A stretch of DNA of 34,250 nucleotides, taken from Nemertoderma westbladi (Eukaryota; Xenacoelomorpha; Nemertodermatida; Nemertodermatidae). The stretch spans positions 1 through 34,250 of the forward strand of contig JAUCBJ010002283.1 of assembly GCA_032718475.1 (NCBI GenBank), in the 5' to 3' direction. Below, one piece after another: positions 22,905 through 30,726 of this stretch (the first letter of the stretch is position 1; each line of letters starts with the position of its first letter). A program made the position numbers and the translations under genes. The notes under the pieces are model-generated. The model ran no database searches, was not told the DNA's origin, and saw only the letters and a program-made list of their open reading frames with translations.

Positions 22905-23150
22905 GAAACAGTATCACAGTTGGAAGTACCACAGTTGTAACAGAAGTGCCCTACGATTGGAGGTTCTGGGGGTCGTTGTGCTACGTTACTACGGTCGTCT
23001 CTACCATTGGTTACGGTCGCATATCGCCTACTACCGTTGTGGGTCAGCAACTTCTATTGCCCTTCGCCTTGGTCGGGATCCCGTTGTACGGATGGTTTCT
23101 CGCAGAAATTGCTTCATTTCATACGACATTCCGATTGCTTCTTTTTAAGT
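22905..23150 (+). CDS. K2P potassium channel exon: first pore loop and M2
   Basis: The exon is bounded by TTGTTGTTTAG before 22,905 and a consensus donor GTAAGT at 23,151. It enters with two bases completing a codon and leaves with one (phase 1). It encodes VPYDWRFWGSLCYVTTVV, then the first selectivity filter TIGYG, and then the M2 helix LLLPFALVGIPLYGWFLAEI. K2P channels are dimers in which each subunit has two pore loops; they set background K+ current in the plasma membrane. The filter, the WxFxGSxxYVTTV lead-in and the GIP motif in M2 are typical. The upstream exon with the N-terminus and M1 is not seen, and the acceptor at 22,904 is preferred over two nearby AGs because of its pyrimidine tract. 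Confidence 0.88.
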
Positions 23151-23187
23151 GTAAGTTTATTGATAAACAAAATCTAAATCGTTGTGG

Positions 23188-23491
23188 GGCGAGCCACGAA
23201 GTGAGCGAAGCCTTAGCATATGGGGCCATTGGCGAGTTGTCTATTGTCGTCGTCGTCTGTCGTAAATTTTTGATCGCTAATAACTCGGTTATTCCTTGAT
23301 GAAATTAAACGAAACTTGGTAAGTATGAGTCCGTCAACAGTTTAGAAAGAATCTGAAGTTCCCTCAAAAACGTACGAACGCAACGAGGCACAAGAGGAGG
23401 ACGAGTATTGTGTTGAAGACTTCTGACTAACGGCAGACAACTCGTTAATGGTACCCATATGCTAAAGGCTTTGCTCACTTCGTGCTGCGCG
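23188..23491. mobile_element. MITE-like element with ~55-bp terminal inverted repeats
   Basis: The left arm, 23,188-23,242, starts GGCGAGCCACGAAGTGAGCG and continues AAGCCTTAGCATATGGGG. The reverse complement of 23,436-23,491 gives CGCGCAGCACGAAGTGAGCA with AAGCCTTTAGCATATGGG, and both end in CGAGTTGTCT. The ~190-bp interior has no coding capacity. Size, long inverted arms and lack of a transposase fit a non-autonomous DNA transposon. A target duplication could not be fixed, so the outer ends are approximate. Confidence 0.75.
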
Positions 23492-24092
23492 AAGACCCTA
23501 CGAACGTGTAACTAGTATGTTTACTACACGACGAAAACTACAGTCCCGCTCACCAACAGAGTGCCATCGGATCCGATCGGATCCAACACACTCCGACAGC
23601 TTCAAACAAGCACAATGCTAACCTACGGAGATTTAGTACTGTTTGATTCTGTTGGAGAAAATATTTCCAACAAGTTTAGTCTGTTGGAGCCCATCTGAAT
23701 CTGTCTGAAATCCGTCTGAAAGTGTTTGAAATTTCTGTTGGATGTTGTTGGAAGCTATCTGAAGTTGTCTGAAGCTGTTTGAAATTGTCTAAAACTGTTG
23801 GAAGTTGTCTGAAGATGTTTGACGCCATCGGAATTTGTTGGAATTTGCCAATGCCTTACAAAAGCGTAGTTCATTAACAAAATGTCAATCACTTTTACTC
23901 TCAATTTGAAGTGATTGTGAGGGTGTGCTATTGTCAATTATAAACCGAAACAAAGATTTGTTTCATTTAACAATTTTTATTTACATAATTATGTCGTTAA
24001 TTATATCAATTAATTAACTAAAATGCATAAACGAATAATAAATTCCTATAATATAAATTCCGATAAATGAATATAATAACACCAACACGTTT

Positions 24093-24530
24093 TTAATTCC
24101 TTAATTTAATTAGAAATGTAAATAATGCTATAAATATATTAGTTTCTTTGACGTAGGGCACTAAATACTGCACATAAACAGATATAAACACAAACAGATT
24201 AAGCAAACAGTAAATATAATTACAATGAGTGAAAAAAATATTTTTGGTTAATTTTATTAGTTGTGTTGAAAGAGCATCGAAATGAAAAGGTTTGCACGTA
24301 ATACTTCTAGCCCAACTATTTTTTCGCGCACCTACCCTATTTGAGTAAATTACATTCACACACTCAAAAGTTATTGCAACTTTAGTCTCTGCAAGGCGAA
24401 CTTCGAAACGGAACTCCATATCCAATATTGGTTTATAGTTAAGCGGTTCCCTAGTTACGAAATAAATATTCGAGAACAATAAATTATTTAACATTGAGTA
24501 AGGCAGCATGTAGGCAGAATTTAGGAACAA
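24093..24530 (-). CDS. Unrecognised 145-residue open frame inside the TIR transposon
   Basis: The frame is open for 435 bases in AT-rich DNA, which is longer than chance usually gives. The product is rich in F, L, N, I and K. It has a mid-section with more mixed composition (MEFRFEVRLAETKVAITFEC) and a hydrophobic C-terminal third (LLNLFVFISVYVQYLVPYV), perhaps membrane-spanning. I recognise no family and no transposase motif. It may be a decayed captured or transposase fragment, or simply a chance frame. Confidence 0.25.
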   Translation of the reverse strand: MFLNSAYMLPYSMLNNLLFSNIYFVTREPLNYKPILDMEFRFEVRLAETKVAITFECVNVIYSNRVGARKNSWARSITCKPFHFDALSTQLIKLTKNIFFTHCNYIYCLLNLFVFISVYVQYLVPYVKETNIFIALFTFLIKLRN

Positions 24531-24712
24531 ACAAGTACCTATATAAGAATAAAATTACGTATACATGGGAAAACTTATTTTGAATAATAATTATCACTAC
24601 CCTTTAGTAATGATGGGTCGAAAGTCCCCCCTAGCCCTTCACAAGGGAGGGTGGACGTAGGGACGGGGCCCAACGCCAACATATCGTGATAGTTTGTCAC
24701 ATTGGAAGGGGA

Positions 24713-24734
24713 GGGGGGGGGGGGGGGGGGGGGG
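24713..24734. repeat. 22-bp poly-G tract
   Basis: A run of 22 G, preceded by GGGGA, lies inside the TIR transposon. It can form G-quadruplexes and is unstable in length; the exact count is uncertain in an assembly. Confidence 0.95.
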
Positions 24735-24900
24735 TTGATGAAACGTGGCTGTTAATGTTAAACGTGAATGAATTAATATCATAAAGTAGTATTGAGCATT
24801 ACGCACAACCATAATAGATTAGATAGAGAATTGGGAATGTGAAGGCCCTTGTTTTCACGTGACTGCCATGCCATATTATGATGTAATGTATATCCGCCAT

Positions 24901-24992
24901 GGGAGAAACGAAATTGCGACAACTATGGAGAATCGGGAAGCCTGGAAGGATCTCATTTCCACTATCCGAGTTCGCTCGACTTAGTAGTAGTA
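24901..24992 (+). mobile_element. 5'-truncated non-LTR retrotransposon (LINE) tail with 13-bp TSD
   Basis: The insert is flanked by identical GTATATCCGCCAT at 24,888-24,900 and 24,993-25,005, a target-site duplication. Its plus frame from 24,904 reads NEIATTMENREAWKDLISTI followed by a few residues and TAG at 24,982-24,984. This resembles the extreme C-terminus of LINE ORF2 proteins, where a 'ATxRxxWRxLI' pattern precedes the stop. After the stop comes a (TAG)n tail, as in LINE clades that end in short tandem repeats instead of poly(A). Only the last ~90 bp inserted, which is typical of abortive target-primed reverse transcription. Confidence 0.75.
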
Positions 24993-26189
24993 GTATATCC
25001 GCCATTGACGTACTGTTGTTATGTAAAAGGTAGACCTAATCACACCAGATACTAATTAAATTAATGTCTTAATAACTAATTATATTCATTCATACAATAA
25101 GCAATGTAGCCAATTAAGGCTGTGATTGACAAATTAACCGCACAATTAATTAATTGACAAAACAAAAATCAAACTAGTAGAGATCATATCCAAACCTGTA
25201 TAAATATAAATAAACACAACGATATAACTAACACATGTACGTACACTATATTAACTGTAGAGGGGGATACTGTCCCTCCTGCGAAAAGCAAAATATATTT
25301 ATCAGTATTTTAATTAATGTAACTTAAAGAAATTGAGCCTTATTCGAAGAAATTCTACATGGGCATTTTGGACCTATACCGCCACTGCTTGGCTCTTTGG
25401 AAGTGTATTTCCATAAAGCTCTATTGTATGGCTCTAGACCAACCCAAAGCAACATTAGTATGTGAACACAGAATTCCATTCCCCATTCATTTCAATGGTA
25501 GCCAACTTGTCTTTCTTGTATTGGGGGTAGACCACTGGTTAGCTTTCTGCTATTGTGTTATTCAAAGATAGCGGCAGGAATAAAGAGAAATACCGACCTC
25601 ACTAATGGGCTGTTCCTTCAGGTCAGCTTAAGTTACAGTGTGAATGTTCAAGGGCGCCGCCAGTGGCCAGTCCACTCTGTCGTTATTGTGGCTTTATGAA
25701 TGGAGTTCCTTTAGTAGTTTCAAAAGCTTTCATTCTATCTGCGCGCAAGAAGATGGGAGTTGAGTTGGGGTTGCGGTTGAGTGTGGGTGGAGTGATTGAC
25801 AGGTTGTTGGAAGTTGTCTATTCTGTTTGAAACTGTCTGAATCTGTTTGAAACTGCCTGAATCTGTTTGAAGTTGTTGGACTGTTGGAGTTTGTCTGAAA
25901 GTGTTTGAAGCTGTTGGATCCGATCGGTTCAGATCGGATCCGATGGCACTCTGTTGGTGAGCTGGACTGTATTACATTACTCTTTTTTGGTATCGTTTTA
26001 TAGGTTTCTATGTATTTGTTTGTAGCTACTATTATGTCTTTACTGCTGCTAGTTAGTTGGTAGGAATATCTAGGCTATTATTATATTGTGTATACAAACT
26101 CATAACCCGAGTGATAATATTTTACACGAACGAGTGAAGCGAGTGGGTGAAATATTGAAACAACGGAAGGATGTGAGGCACACTTATGA

Positions 26190-26217
26190 ATCCACAATGT
26201 GATACCACATTGTGGAT
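26190..26217. repeat. Perfect 12-bp inverted repeat with 4-base loop
   Basis: ATCCACAATGTG (26,190-26,201), loop ATAC, CACATTGTGGAT (26,206-26,217). Directly after it GGATACACAATGTATCC forms a second smaller inverted repeat that reuses the same words. It lies in a K2P intron; the role is unknown and it may be the centre of a small palindromic element. Confidence 0.85.
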
Positions 26218-26325
26218 ACACAATGTATCCATAATGTTTTATTGTATCAAATCAGGTATTTATTGATTATTCACACTTTCAAAAAGAAGTGATCCCCAGC
26301 GCAAATGGACCGAAAGTGAAATAAA

Positions 26326-26379
26326 GTTTAGTTTATTGTTTGTTTAATAAGCACTGTCTCTGTAACCTCCTCCTTTCCT
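26326..26379 (-). repeat. Reverse copy of the dispersed repeat
   Basis: The reverse complement reads GGAAAGGAGGAGGTTACAGA, then an AGTGCTTATTAAACAAACAATAAACTAAAC-like end, matching the core of the copy at 13,962 with several changes. Confidence 0.6.
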
Positions 26380-26531
26380 ATAATGTTTTAAATTAAATTA
26401 AACTAAACAAATACAACACAACACTAAACACAACACATATGTATTTAGTTTTCGCGGTAATAAGCGTTTTTATTATCAAATTCAAAACACTTCCTTGGGT
26501 TCCAGGACGAAAATCCGAATGGATAGATAAA

Positions 26532-26588
26532 AGGGACAGGAGCAGGTTAGAGTGGCATGTTATTCTATCCAAAATAATCAATTAAATT
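26532..26588 (+). repeat. Forward copy of the dispersed repeat
   Basis: It reads AAGGGACAGGAGCAGGTTAG, then AGTGGCATGTTATTCTATCC and AAAATAATCAATTAAA, in the same block order as the other copies. Confidence 0.65.
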
Positions 26589-27163
26589 CAAAATGGCAGC
26601 TTGCGGTTAAATTTTGTCCAAAAATATTCGGCATAGATTCACAGTTTTCGAATAAATTCAGTTTAAAGTGAAATAAACTAGCAAATAACTAGACTACCGC
26701 ATCCAATTAAACCTTGTAAGAATAAGGAAGGGTAATATGTCGATTATTTGACGCTAGGCTCTGGGTGAACGTTAGAAATAAGTTAGAAATAAAATTAATT
26801 AGTTGTGATATGCAATATTTATGGTCCATGGTTGCCAAAACCCTGAACGTGAAGAATATGAAATTTTCACCTTTTGGTCAAAATTTATTGGAATATTATT
26901 TAAGAAGAATTTGTATTAAAATCAAGTGTTTTATATATAGCGCATAGGCCTATTTCTATCTTTTAAACCTACAGATACTAATTATTCGTGTATTTTTTGT
27001 TAGTTAGATTCATTCAGCACTTCTGTACCTTGGGTTTTTAGTGAAAACCTGGCATTCTTGACATGGTGGTAAACTGCAAAGTGAAATATAACATCATAAA
27101 GTATGGTATACTTCATATTATGGTTAACAAAAGTTGATACGTTTCATTATTTTTGCTTTTCAG

Positions 27164-27319
27164 TTATCGTTTACCATTGTGGTGATTATTACAAGGGACA
27201 ATATGTAGTTTTGGGTGCAATAAAGTGGACTAGTTTATCTGTAATCTACGTGACCTTCTTTATGATCGGCCCCAGTGTTATATTCAGTGTCATTGAAGGC
27301 GATTGGGATTTCGGAGTTG
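27164..27319 (+). CDS. K2P potassium channel exon: M2-M3 loop and M3
   Basis: The acceptor is TTTTGCTTTTCAG ending at 27,163, the donor GTAAG at 27,320. It enters with two bases, matching the one left by the exon ending at 23,150, and leaves one base. It encodes a short cytosolic loop (VYHCGDYYKGQYVVLGAIK) and the M3 helix WTSLSVIYVTFFMIGPSVIF, ending at IEGDWDF, the lead-in to the second pore loop. The loop of about 31 residues between M2 and M3 is a normal length for K2P channels, so no exon need be missing between this and the previous one. Confidence 0.88.
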
Positions 27320-27539
27320 GTAAGTTGAATAATTCATTAGTTGTATTATTACAAAATTTAACTACCTCCATTAGGCCTATTTATTACCTACAGTTGGTCC
27401 CGGTGTTCCGCCTACAGCAGACTCTGAGCAAAGAGAACCAGCTATTGTCCGGTCAGGTGCACTTGTGTATACCTCGTCCTGGAATATACCGGTAGTGTCT
27501 GAATTCAGTGACTTTGAGACATTCTGTAATATTTTTCAG

Positions 27540-27946
27540 CGTTCTATTTCAACTTTGTGACGTTGACTACAGTTGGTTTTGGGGACTATGTACCAGCTAT
27601 GCATACGGGGAGCGAACTCACGAGGTGGTTGTACCTCCTCGCCTTTAGTATCTACCTAATCCTTGGACTCAGCTTCTACGTAAGTCTAATAGCTCTCATC
27701 GCCAAAGGCAGAAGTAAAATCGAAGTGAAAGTTGAGGAAAAGATTGAAGAGAAAAAACAACGACGTCAAATTCTACGACCGATAATACGCCGCCTATCGG
27801 TGAGGAGGTTATCGAAAGTGGACCCAGCTGATTTGAATACGGTTACCAGGGCCACAGCCAATGGGGAACCGTCTAGACTCGAGTCTCTCCAACGGGCTAA
27901 TCTCACCGGGGCTGAGAGAACTGTTAATGTTTCTACTATAAGTTAA
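27540..27946 (+). CDS. K2P potassium channel terminal exon: second pore loop, M4 and C-tail
   Basis: The acceptor ATATTTTTCAG precedes 27,540; phase matches the exon ending at 27,319. It encodes AFYFNFVTLTTVGFGDYVP with the second filter TVGFG, then the M4 helix LYLLAFSIYLILGLSFYVSL and a cytosolic tail of ~85 residues, ending at TAA 27,944-27,946. The tail starts with a charged amphipathic helix (KIEVKVEEKIEEKKQRRQIL), followed by basic patches (RRLSVRRLS) that could be phosphorylation sites. Proximal C-tails of K2P channels are a known site of gating control. The pore resembles the TALK/invertebrate K2P type, but I cannot assign a subfamily. Confidence 0.9.
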
Positions 27947-28623
27947 TTCAGTAAGGCAGGGAATTCCTTTTCTTTAAAACATTATGGAAACTTTAAATAT
28001 TTACTTATAACATTTGATATTATGTTTATAATTATTGAATAAGTATTATGTAATTTAAAAATGAACTTACTAACAACAAGTTACCTACCCGATGCACATA
28101 ATATTATGTAACTTTCAGTATTAATTTTTCTAGTTAAAATGTAATAACCGTGGGATTTTTTTTGTAATTTTGTATGTAAAGGAAAGGCCGCCACCTATAC
28201 CATTGCGACATAACTACTTTATGTTGAGGTCTCTACGGTATAAAACAACGTCTTTATTACTATTAGCAGCGACATGTATCACTGTAGTCTGGGAAAGACT
28301 GACTAATTTACGGTAAGTTGATATTGGAAAGACAAAATGTAATAATAATTTGCTCATTAGTTCAGTTAATGACCATTCTTGGTTGGAAAACCCAACGCAG
28401 TAAGGATGTAAGAGAGACGGAAAGACTGGCTAGTAATATGATTTTAGTACCGGTAACGGTAGTTTCAAACATACTGTACAACCAGGTCTATTTTAATAAT
28501 TTATATAGGAAGTTTTAATATATTACATGGTCGTTATATTTTATTACCTTTCCCATACCTCTCTCTTTAACAAAGGTTTATTCTTCTACGTAAAGTTGAA
28601 ATCATTTAGAGATACCGTTTATC
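27947..28623. other. K2P 3' flank and intergenic stretch
   Basis: It contains the K2P 3' untranslated region, though no canonical AATAAA was picked out. A candidate signal-anchor exon lies at 28,221-28,312 (separate entry). A 66-residue frame at 28,318-28,518 has no recognised content. Otherwise AT-rich. Confidence 0.5.
28221..28312 (+). CDS. Possible first exon encoding a signal anchor
   Basis: From ATG 28,221 the frame reads MLRSLRYKTTSLLLLLAATC and then ITVVWERLTNLR. It meets a strong donor, GTAAGT at 28,313, whose bases also give an in-frame TAA. Short basic N-terminus plus a ~16-residue hydrophobic stretch is typical of a signal peptide or type II membrane anchor. Splicing would leave phase 2, which does not match the cysteine-rich gene's second exon (phase 0), so it would belong to another transcript. 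It could equally be chance. Confidence 0.25.
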
Positions 28624-28634
28624 TATATATAAAG
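28624..28634 (+). promoter_or_regulatory. TATA box of the cysteine-rich protein gene
   Basis: TATATATAAAG sits ~25 bp upstream of a CGCACTGTT segment (about 28,645-28,653) that could serve as initiator, and 115-125 bp upstream of the ATG at 28,749. The intervening DNA would be a ~100-base 5' untranslated leader. Confidence 0.5.
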
Positions 28635-28748
28635 ACATCCGCGTCGCACTGTTTTACAGTTTATTTTTATTCAAATTATTTTTGTTGAAATTCTTGTGTT
28701 GGAGACAGACCCTCAGATTCAACCGGCAACTCTAACACAAAAAGAAAA

Positions 28749-28781
28749 ATGCGAACTGCCTACATTCTTCTTATTGGCCAG
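28749..28781 (+). CDS. Cysteine-rich secreted protein, exon 1 (start of signal peptide)
   Basis: ATG at 28,749 in an AAAAATG context. The exon encodes MRTAYILLIGQ and ends with CAG before a consensus donor GTAAGT at 28,782 (phase 0). The hydrophobic run continues in exon 2 (LIGGLI), so the two exons together form a signal peptide for secretion. It is the first ATG after the TATA-proximal leader. The 1.9-kb intron that follows carries a piggyBac remnant. Confidence 0.6.
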
Positions 28782-29150
28782 GTAAGTTGTTATAACGATG
28801 AACTATGGTGTGCGTCTACATTCGTTGCAGTTTAAATATTTAAATATTTCGTCGCTTATCGCTTAACAAATCCAGGTAGTGGGAGGAGAGGGGGAGGGGG
28901 GGAATTCTAGACTCAATCTAAATTCATCCCTCAGCTGAATACTTTCAAATATACAACTGTAAACTGTTATATTTACTTTAGTTTATTGTTTTGGTTAGAG
29001 TAACGTGCCACTGTAATCTGTTCCTTTCCCTTAGTTGATAATTTAACAATGGCACTATATATTAATTCGTCGAGGTAAGATTTGCGTCTATGTTCCCCCC
29101 TGTCTCGAAAACGTATCTGTTATTGGGGAGGTGTCCACTTCATAATATCT
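28782..29150. other. Intron 1 of cysteine-rich gene, 5' part
   Basis: Non-coding. It contains a purine-rich stretch (28,878-28,902) and a reverse copy of the dispersed repeat (28,976-29,031). Confidence 0.55.
28976..29031 (-). repeat. Reverse copy of the dispersed repeat
   Basis: The reverse complement reads AAGGGAAAGGAACAGATTAC, AGTGGCACGTTACTCTAACC, AAAACAATAAACTAAAG, the best match to the copy at 13,962. Confidence 0.75.
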
Positions 29151-29164
29151 TTAACCCTTTCCGG

Positions 29165-29224
29165 ACCATGACCTACATGGTAGGTCATCGTTCTAATGCT
29201 CCATGACCTACATGGTAGGCCATA
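29165..29224. repeat. Subterminal hairpin repeats of the piggyBac element
   Basis: Two copies of CATGACCTACATGGTAGG(T/C)CAT occur ~37 bp apart, immediately inside the left terminal repeat. Each is a 9-bp inverted repeat with a 3-base loop. In this superfamily internal repeats near the ends are transposase-binding sites, so this is a plausible role here. Confidence 0.7.
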
Positions 29225-29446
29225 CCCTTACATTGGTCCCCAGGCACGCTTATCAAGTTGGAACACTTGCAGGTATGTTTTGATAGGCTATTGGAGCAGT
29301 TAGAAAAATAATTTTGCTTTGGCTGGGCGGGAAATTTAAAAATTTCCAAGTAAAGAAGTATAACAATATTATGTAGAACAGTACTAAGCAGTACACTGAT
29401 TTACGATATAGGCCTAGGCAGCTAGGTGACTACAGTTCAACATATA

Positions 29447-29710
29447 ATGGAGCGGTACCACCAGCGGTGCAGAAAACCCCCTGCAAGCTATGGGTTCGAT
29501 GGGGATGTTTCCTCTGCTAGTGGAGAAGATGACGAGGAATCGGTTGACGACGAATCGGTTGACGAGGAATCGGATGACGAGGAATCGGACGAACATTCCG
29601 AAACTGCCGAGGCTACAAATTCTGATACTGGGGGTGGCGGTGAAATCTGGAATATAATAGAGGGCGGCAACTTGGGGCTGGCATCTTATTCAGCGTCTTT
29701 TACTCAATAG
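29447..29710 (+). pseudogene. piggyBac transposase N-terminal fragment
   Basis: From ATG 29,447 the frame reads MERYHQRCRKPPASYGFDGD, then a strongly acidic repeat (DEESVDDESVDEESDDEESD). A low-complexity acidic N-terminus before the catalytic domain is usual for piggyBac transposases. The frame runs to the stop at 29,708-29,710. The DDD catalytic core is absent: within ~20 codons the sequence jumps, in another frame, to the C-terminal part. The acidic block consists of near-identical 15-18 bp units (GACGAGGAATCGG). Confidence 0.8.
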
Positions 29711-30020
29711 TTTCATTCGGTACCGAACTGATAAATCCACTCCCAAACACTATGACTTTGTGATGGATTACCTCACCCAAATACCAACTAAGAGAGACAA
29801 GTCTCGATCTTCTCAAGTGCAGCCCATAGGAACTACAGCACCGGTACATACACCAGTAAAGATGGGCGCAACTGATAAGACGTCGCGACCCCAGAAGCGT
29901 TGTCGGGTCTGTTGGGTAAACAAGACTGTGAAAAAAAGTAGATTTATTTTTGCTGTTTGTCCAGACAAACCTGGTTTATGTCTAGGATGTTTCTCTATGT
30001 ACCCACCCCATTTGAAATAA
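29704..30020 (+). pseudogene. piggyBac transposase C-terminal fragment with Cys-rich domain
   Basis: The frame resumes near 29,704 with a stretch ending HYDFVMDYLTQ, matching the end of the catalytic domain. It continues through a linker to the cysteine-rich zinc-binding domain: RCRVCWVNKT, then VCPDKPGLCLGCF, and stops at TAA 30,018-30,020. In piggyBac this domain binds the transposon ends. AATAAA at 30,016-30,021 overlaps the stop and may act as the polyadenylation signal. The deletion junction with the N-terminal fragment lies at about 29,690-29,705 and puts the two parts out of frame. Confidence 0.85.
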
Positions 30021-30249
30021 ATCAGAATATAATATAAATAATTATTTTTGGGTTTAGAAAATAAAGAAAAAAAAAATTTTTCGTTCAGAGATGTTTGCCA
30101 TTTGTTTCAGATTAAAAAAAACTCAAAACTGAGTATATAGGACCATTACAATCAAAGTTACGCGTCATAAAGCAAACTCAATATTTTGCTAAAAATGTTG
30201 GAACACTAGCTGGTGCAAATTTATTAGGCTCTGGGCCGGAAAGGGTTAA

Positions 30250-30726
30250 TTATTTAAGTTAAAATTTGGTTTTGATTTTTTAACAAAAAATTGGGTTACT
30301 GAATCAAAATTTCTTTGGGGACACAATAACTGAAATTAAATTCGCGAATTTCATTTCAAAGTTGCAGATGGGTGCAAAAGACGTTTGAAAAAATAAGTGA
30401 AATTGTTTTCATTATTTTCAAAAAATCAAGGTTTTGGGAGAAAAATCCATCCCAGTGATCGAAATGATATAAAACTGATATAAAAAATATATAAAATATG
30501 GTATCGAAAAATTGGTACGACACAAAATTATTATTTTTCGAGAAAATCAAGTTTACATTTTGGCTCCGACTATTTTTATAATAGACATTACTTTCAGACA
30601 TTAAAATACTTTTATTAAATTATATAATAATATATTTTATTATATTATAATAATTTTCCTTATAAAAACAAAGCTACACGGTCCGAATTCACTTAGTTAA
30701 CTTCCTATTCATTTTTATATTATTAG
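30250..30726. other. Intron 1 of cysteine-rich gene, 3' part
   Basis: AT-rich, with long T and A runs. No gene or repeat was recognised. It ends in TTTTATATTATTAG, the acceptor of exon 2. Confidence 0.55.

Larger units (their letters stand above)
23541..25969. mobile_element. 2.4-kb DNA transposon with TIRs and subterminal repeats
   Basis: The left end reads CAGTCCCGCTCACCAACAGA then GTGCCATCGGATCCGATC. The reverse complement of the right end reads CAGTCCAGCTCACCAACAGA then GTGCCATCGGATCCGATC: 38 bp with one mismatch. TA flanks both ends (23,539-23,540 and 25,970-25,971), consistent with a TA target duplication. Inside each end lies an array of short related words (TGTTGGAAG, TGTCTGAA, TGTTTGAA) at 23,640-23,850 and 25,800-25,920, as in elements whose transposase binds subterminal repeats. 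No transposase could be recognised, so it is probably non-autonomous. The superfamily is unresolved; a mariner-like or other TA-targeting group is possible. Confidence 0.8.
23151..27163. other. K2P intron, 4 kb, filled with mobile DNA
   Basis: GT-AG intron between two K2P exons of matching phase. It contains a ~300-bp MITE (23,188-23,491), a 2.4-kb TIR transposon (23,541-25,969) with a nested LINE tail, a perfect hairpin (26,190-26,217) and two copies of the dispersed repeat (26,326-26,379 and 26,532-26,588). No host exon is recognisable within it. Confidence 0.8.
29151..30249 (+). mobile_element. Internally deleted piggyBac transposon with TTAA target duplication
   Basis: TTAA at 29,151-29,154 and 30,246-30,249 flanks the terminal inverted repeats CCCTTTCCGG (left 29,155-29,164; right 30,236-30,245, inverted), which is the piggyBac signature. 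Between them are the two ends of a transposase gene on the plus strand, with the catalytic middle deleted. Length is ~1.1 kb against the usual 2-3 kb. Subterminal inverted words (GACCTACATGGTAGGTC) lie just inside the left end. It is inserted in intron 1 of the cysteine-rich gene. It cannot encode active transposase but keeps both ends, so it could be mobilised in trans. Confidence 0.93.

Noticed and set aside
23151-23299. Extension of the K2P P1-M2 frame past 23,150
   Set aside because: It crosses a consensus GTAAGT donor, runs into the MITE and loses channel similarity; the splice phase to 27,164 fits instead.
27320-27495. Continuation of the M3 frame to 27,495
   Set aside because: It is intronic read-through after a GTAAG donor; the terminal exon at 27,540 restores the pore sequence in phase.
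29488-29670. Serine-rich minus-strand frame
   Set aside because: Antisense of the acidic repeat in the piggyBac N-terminus.
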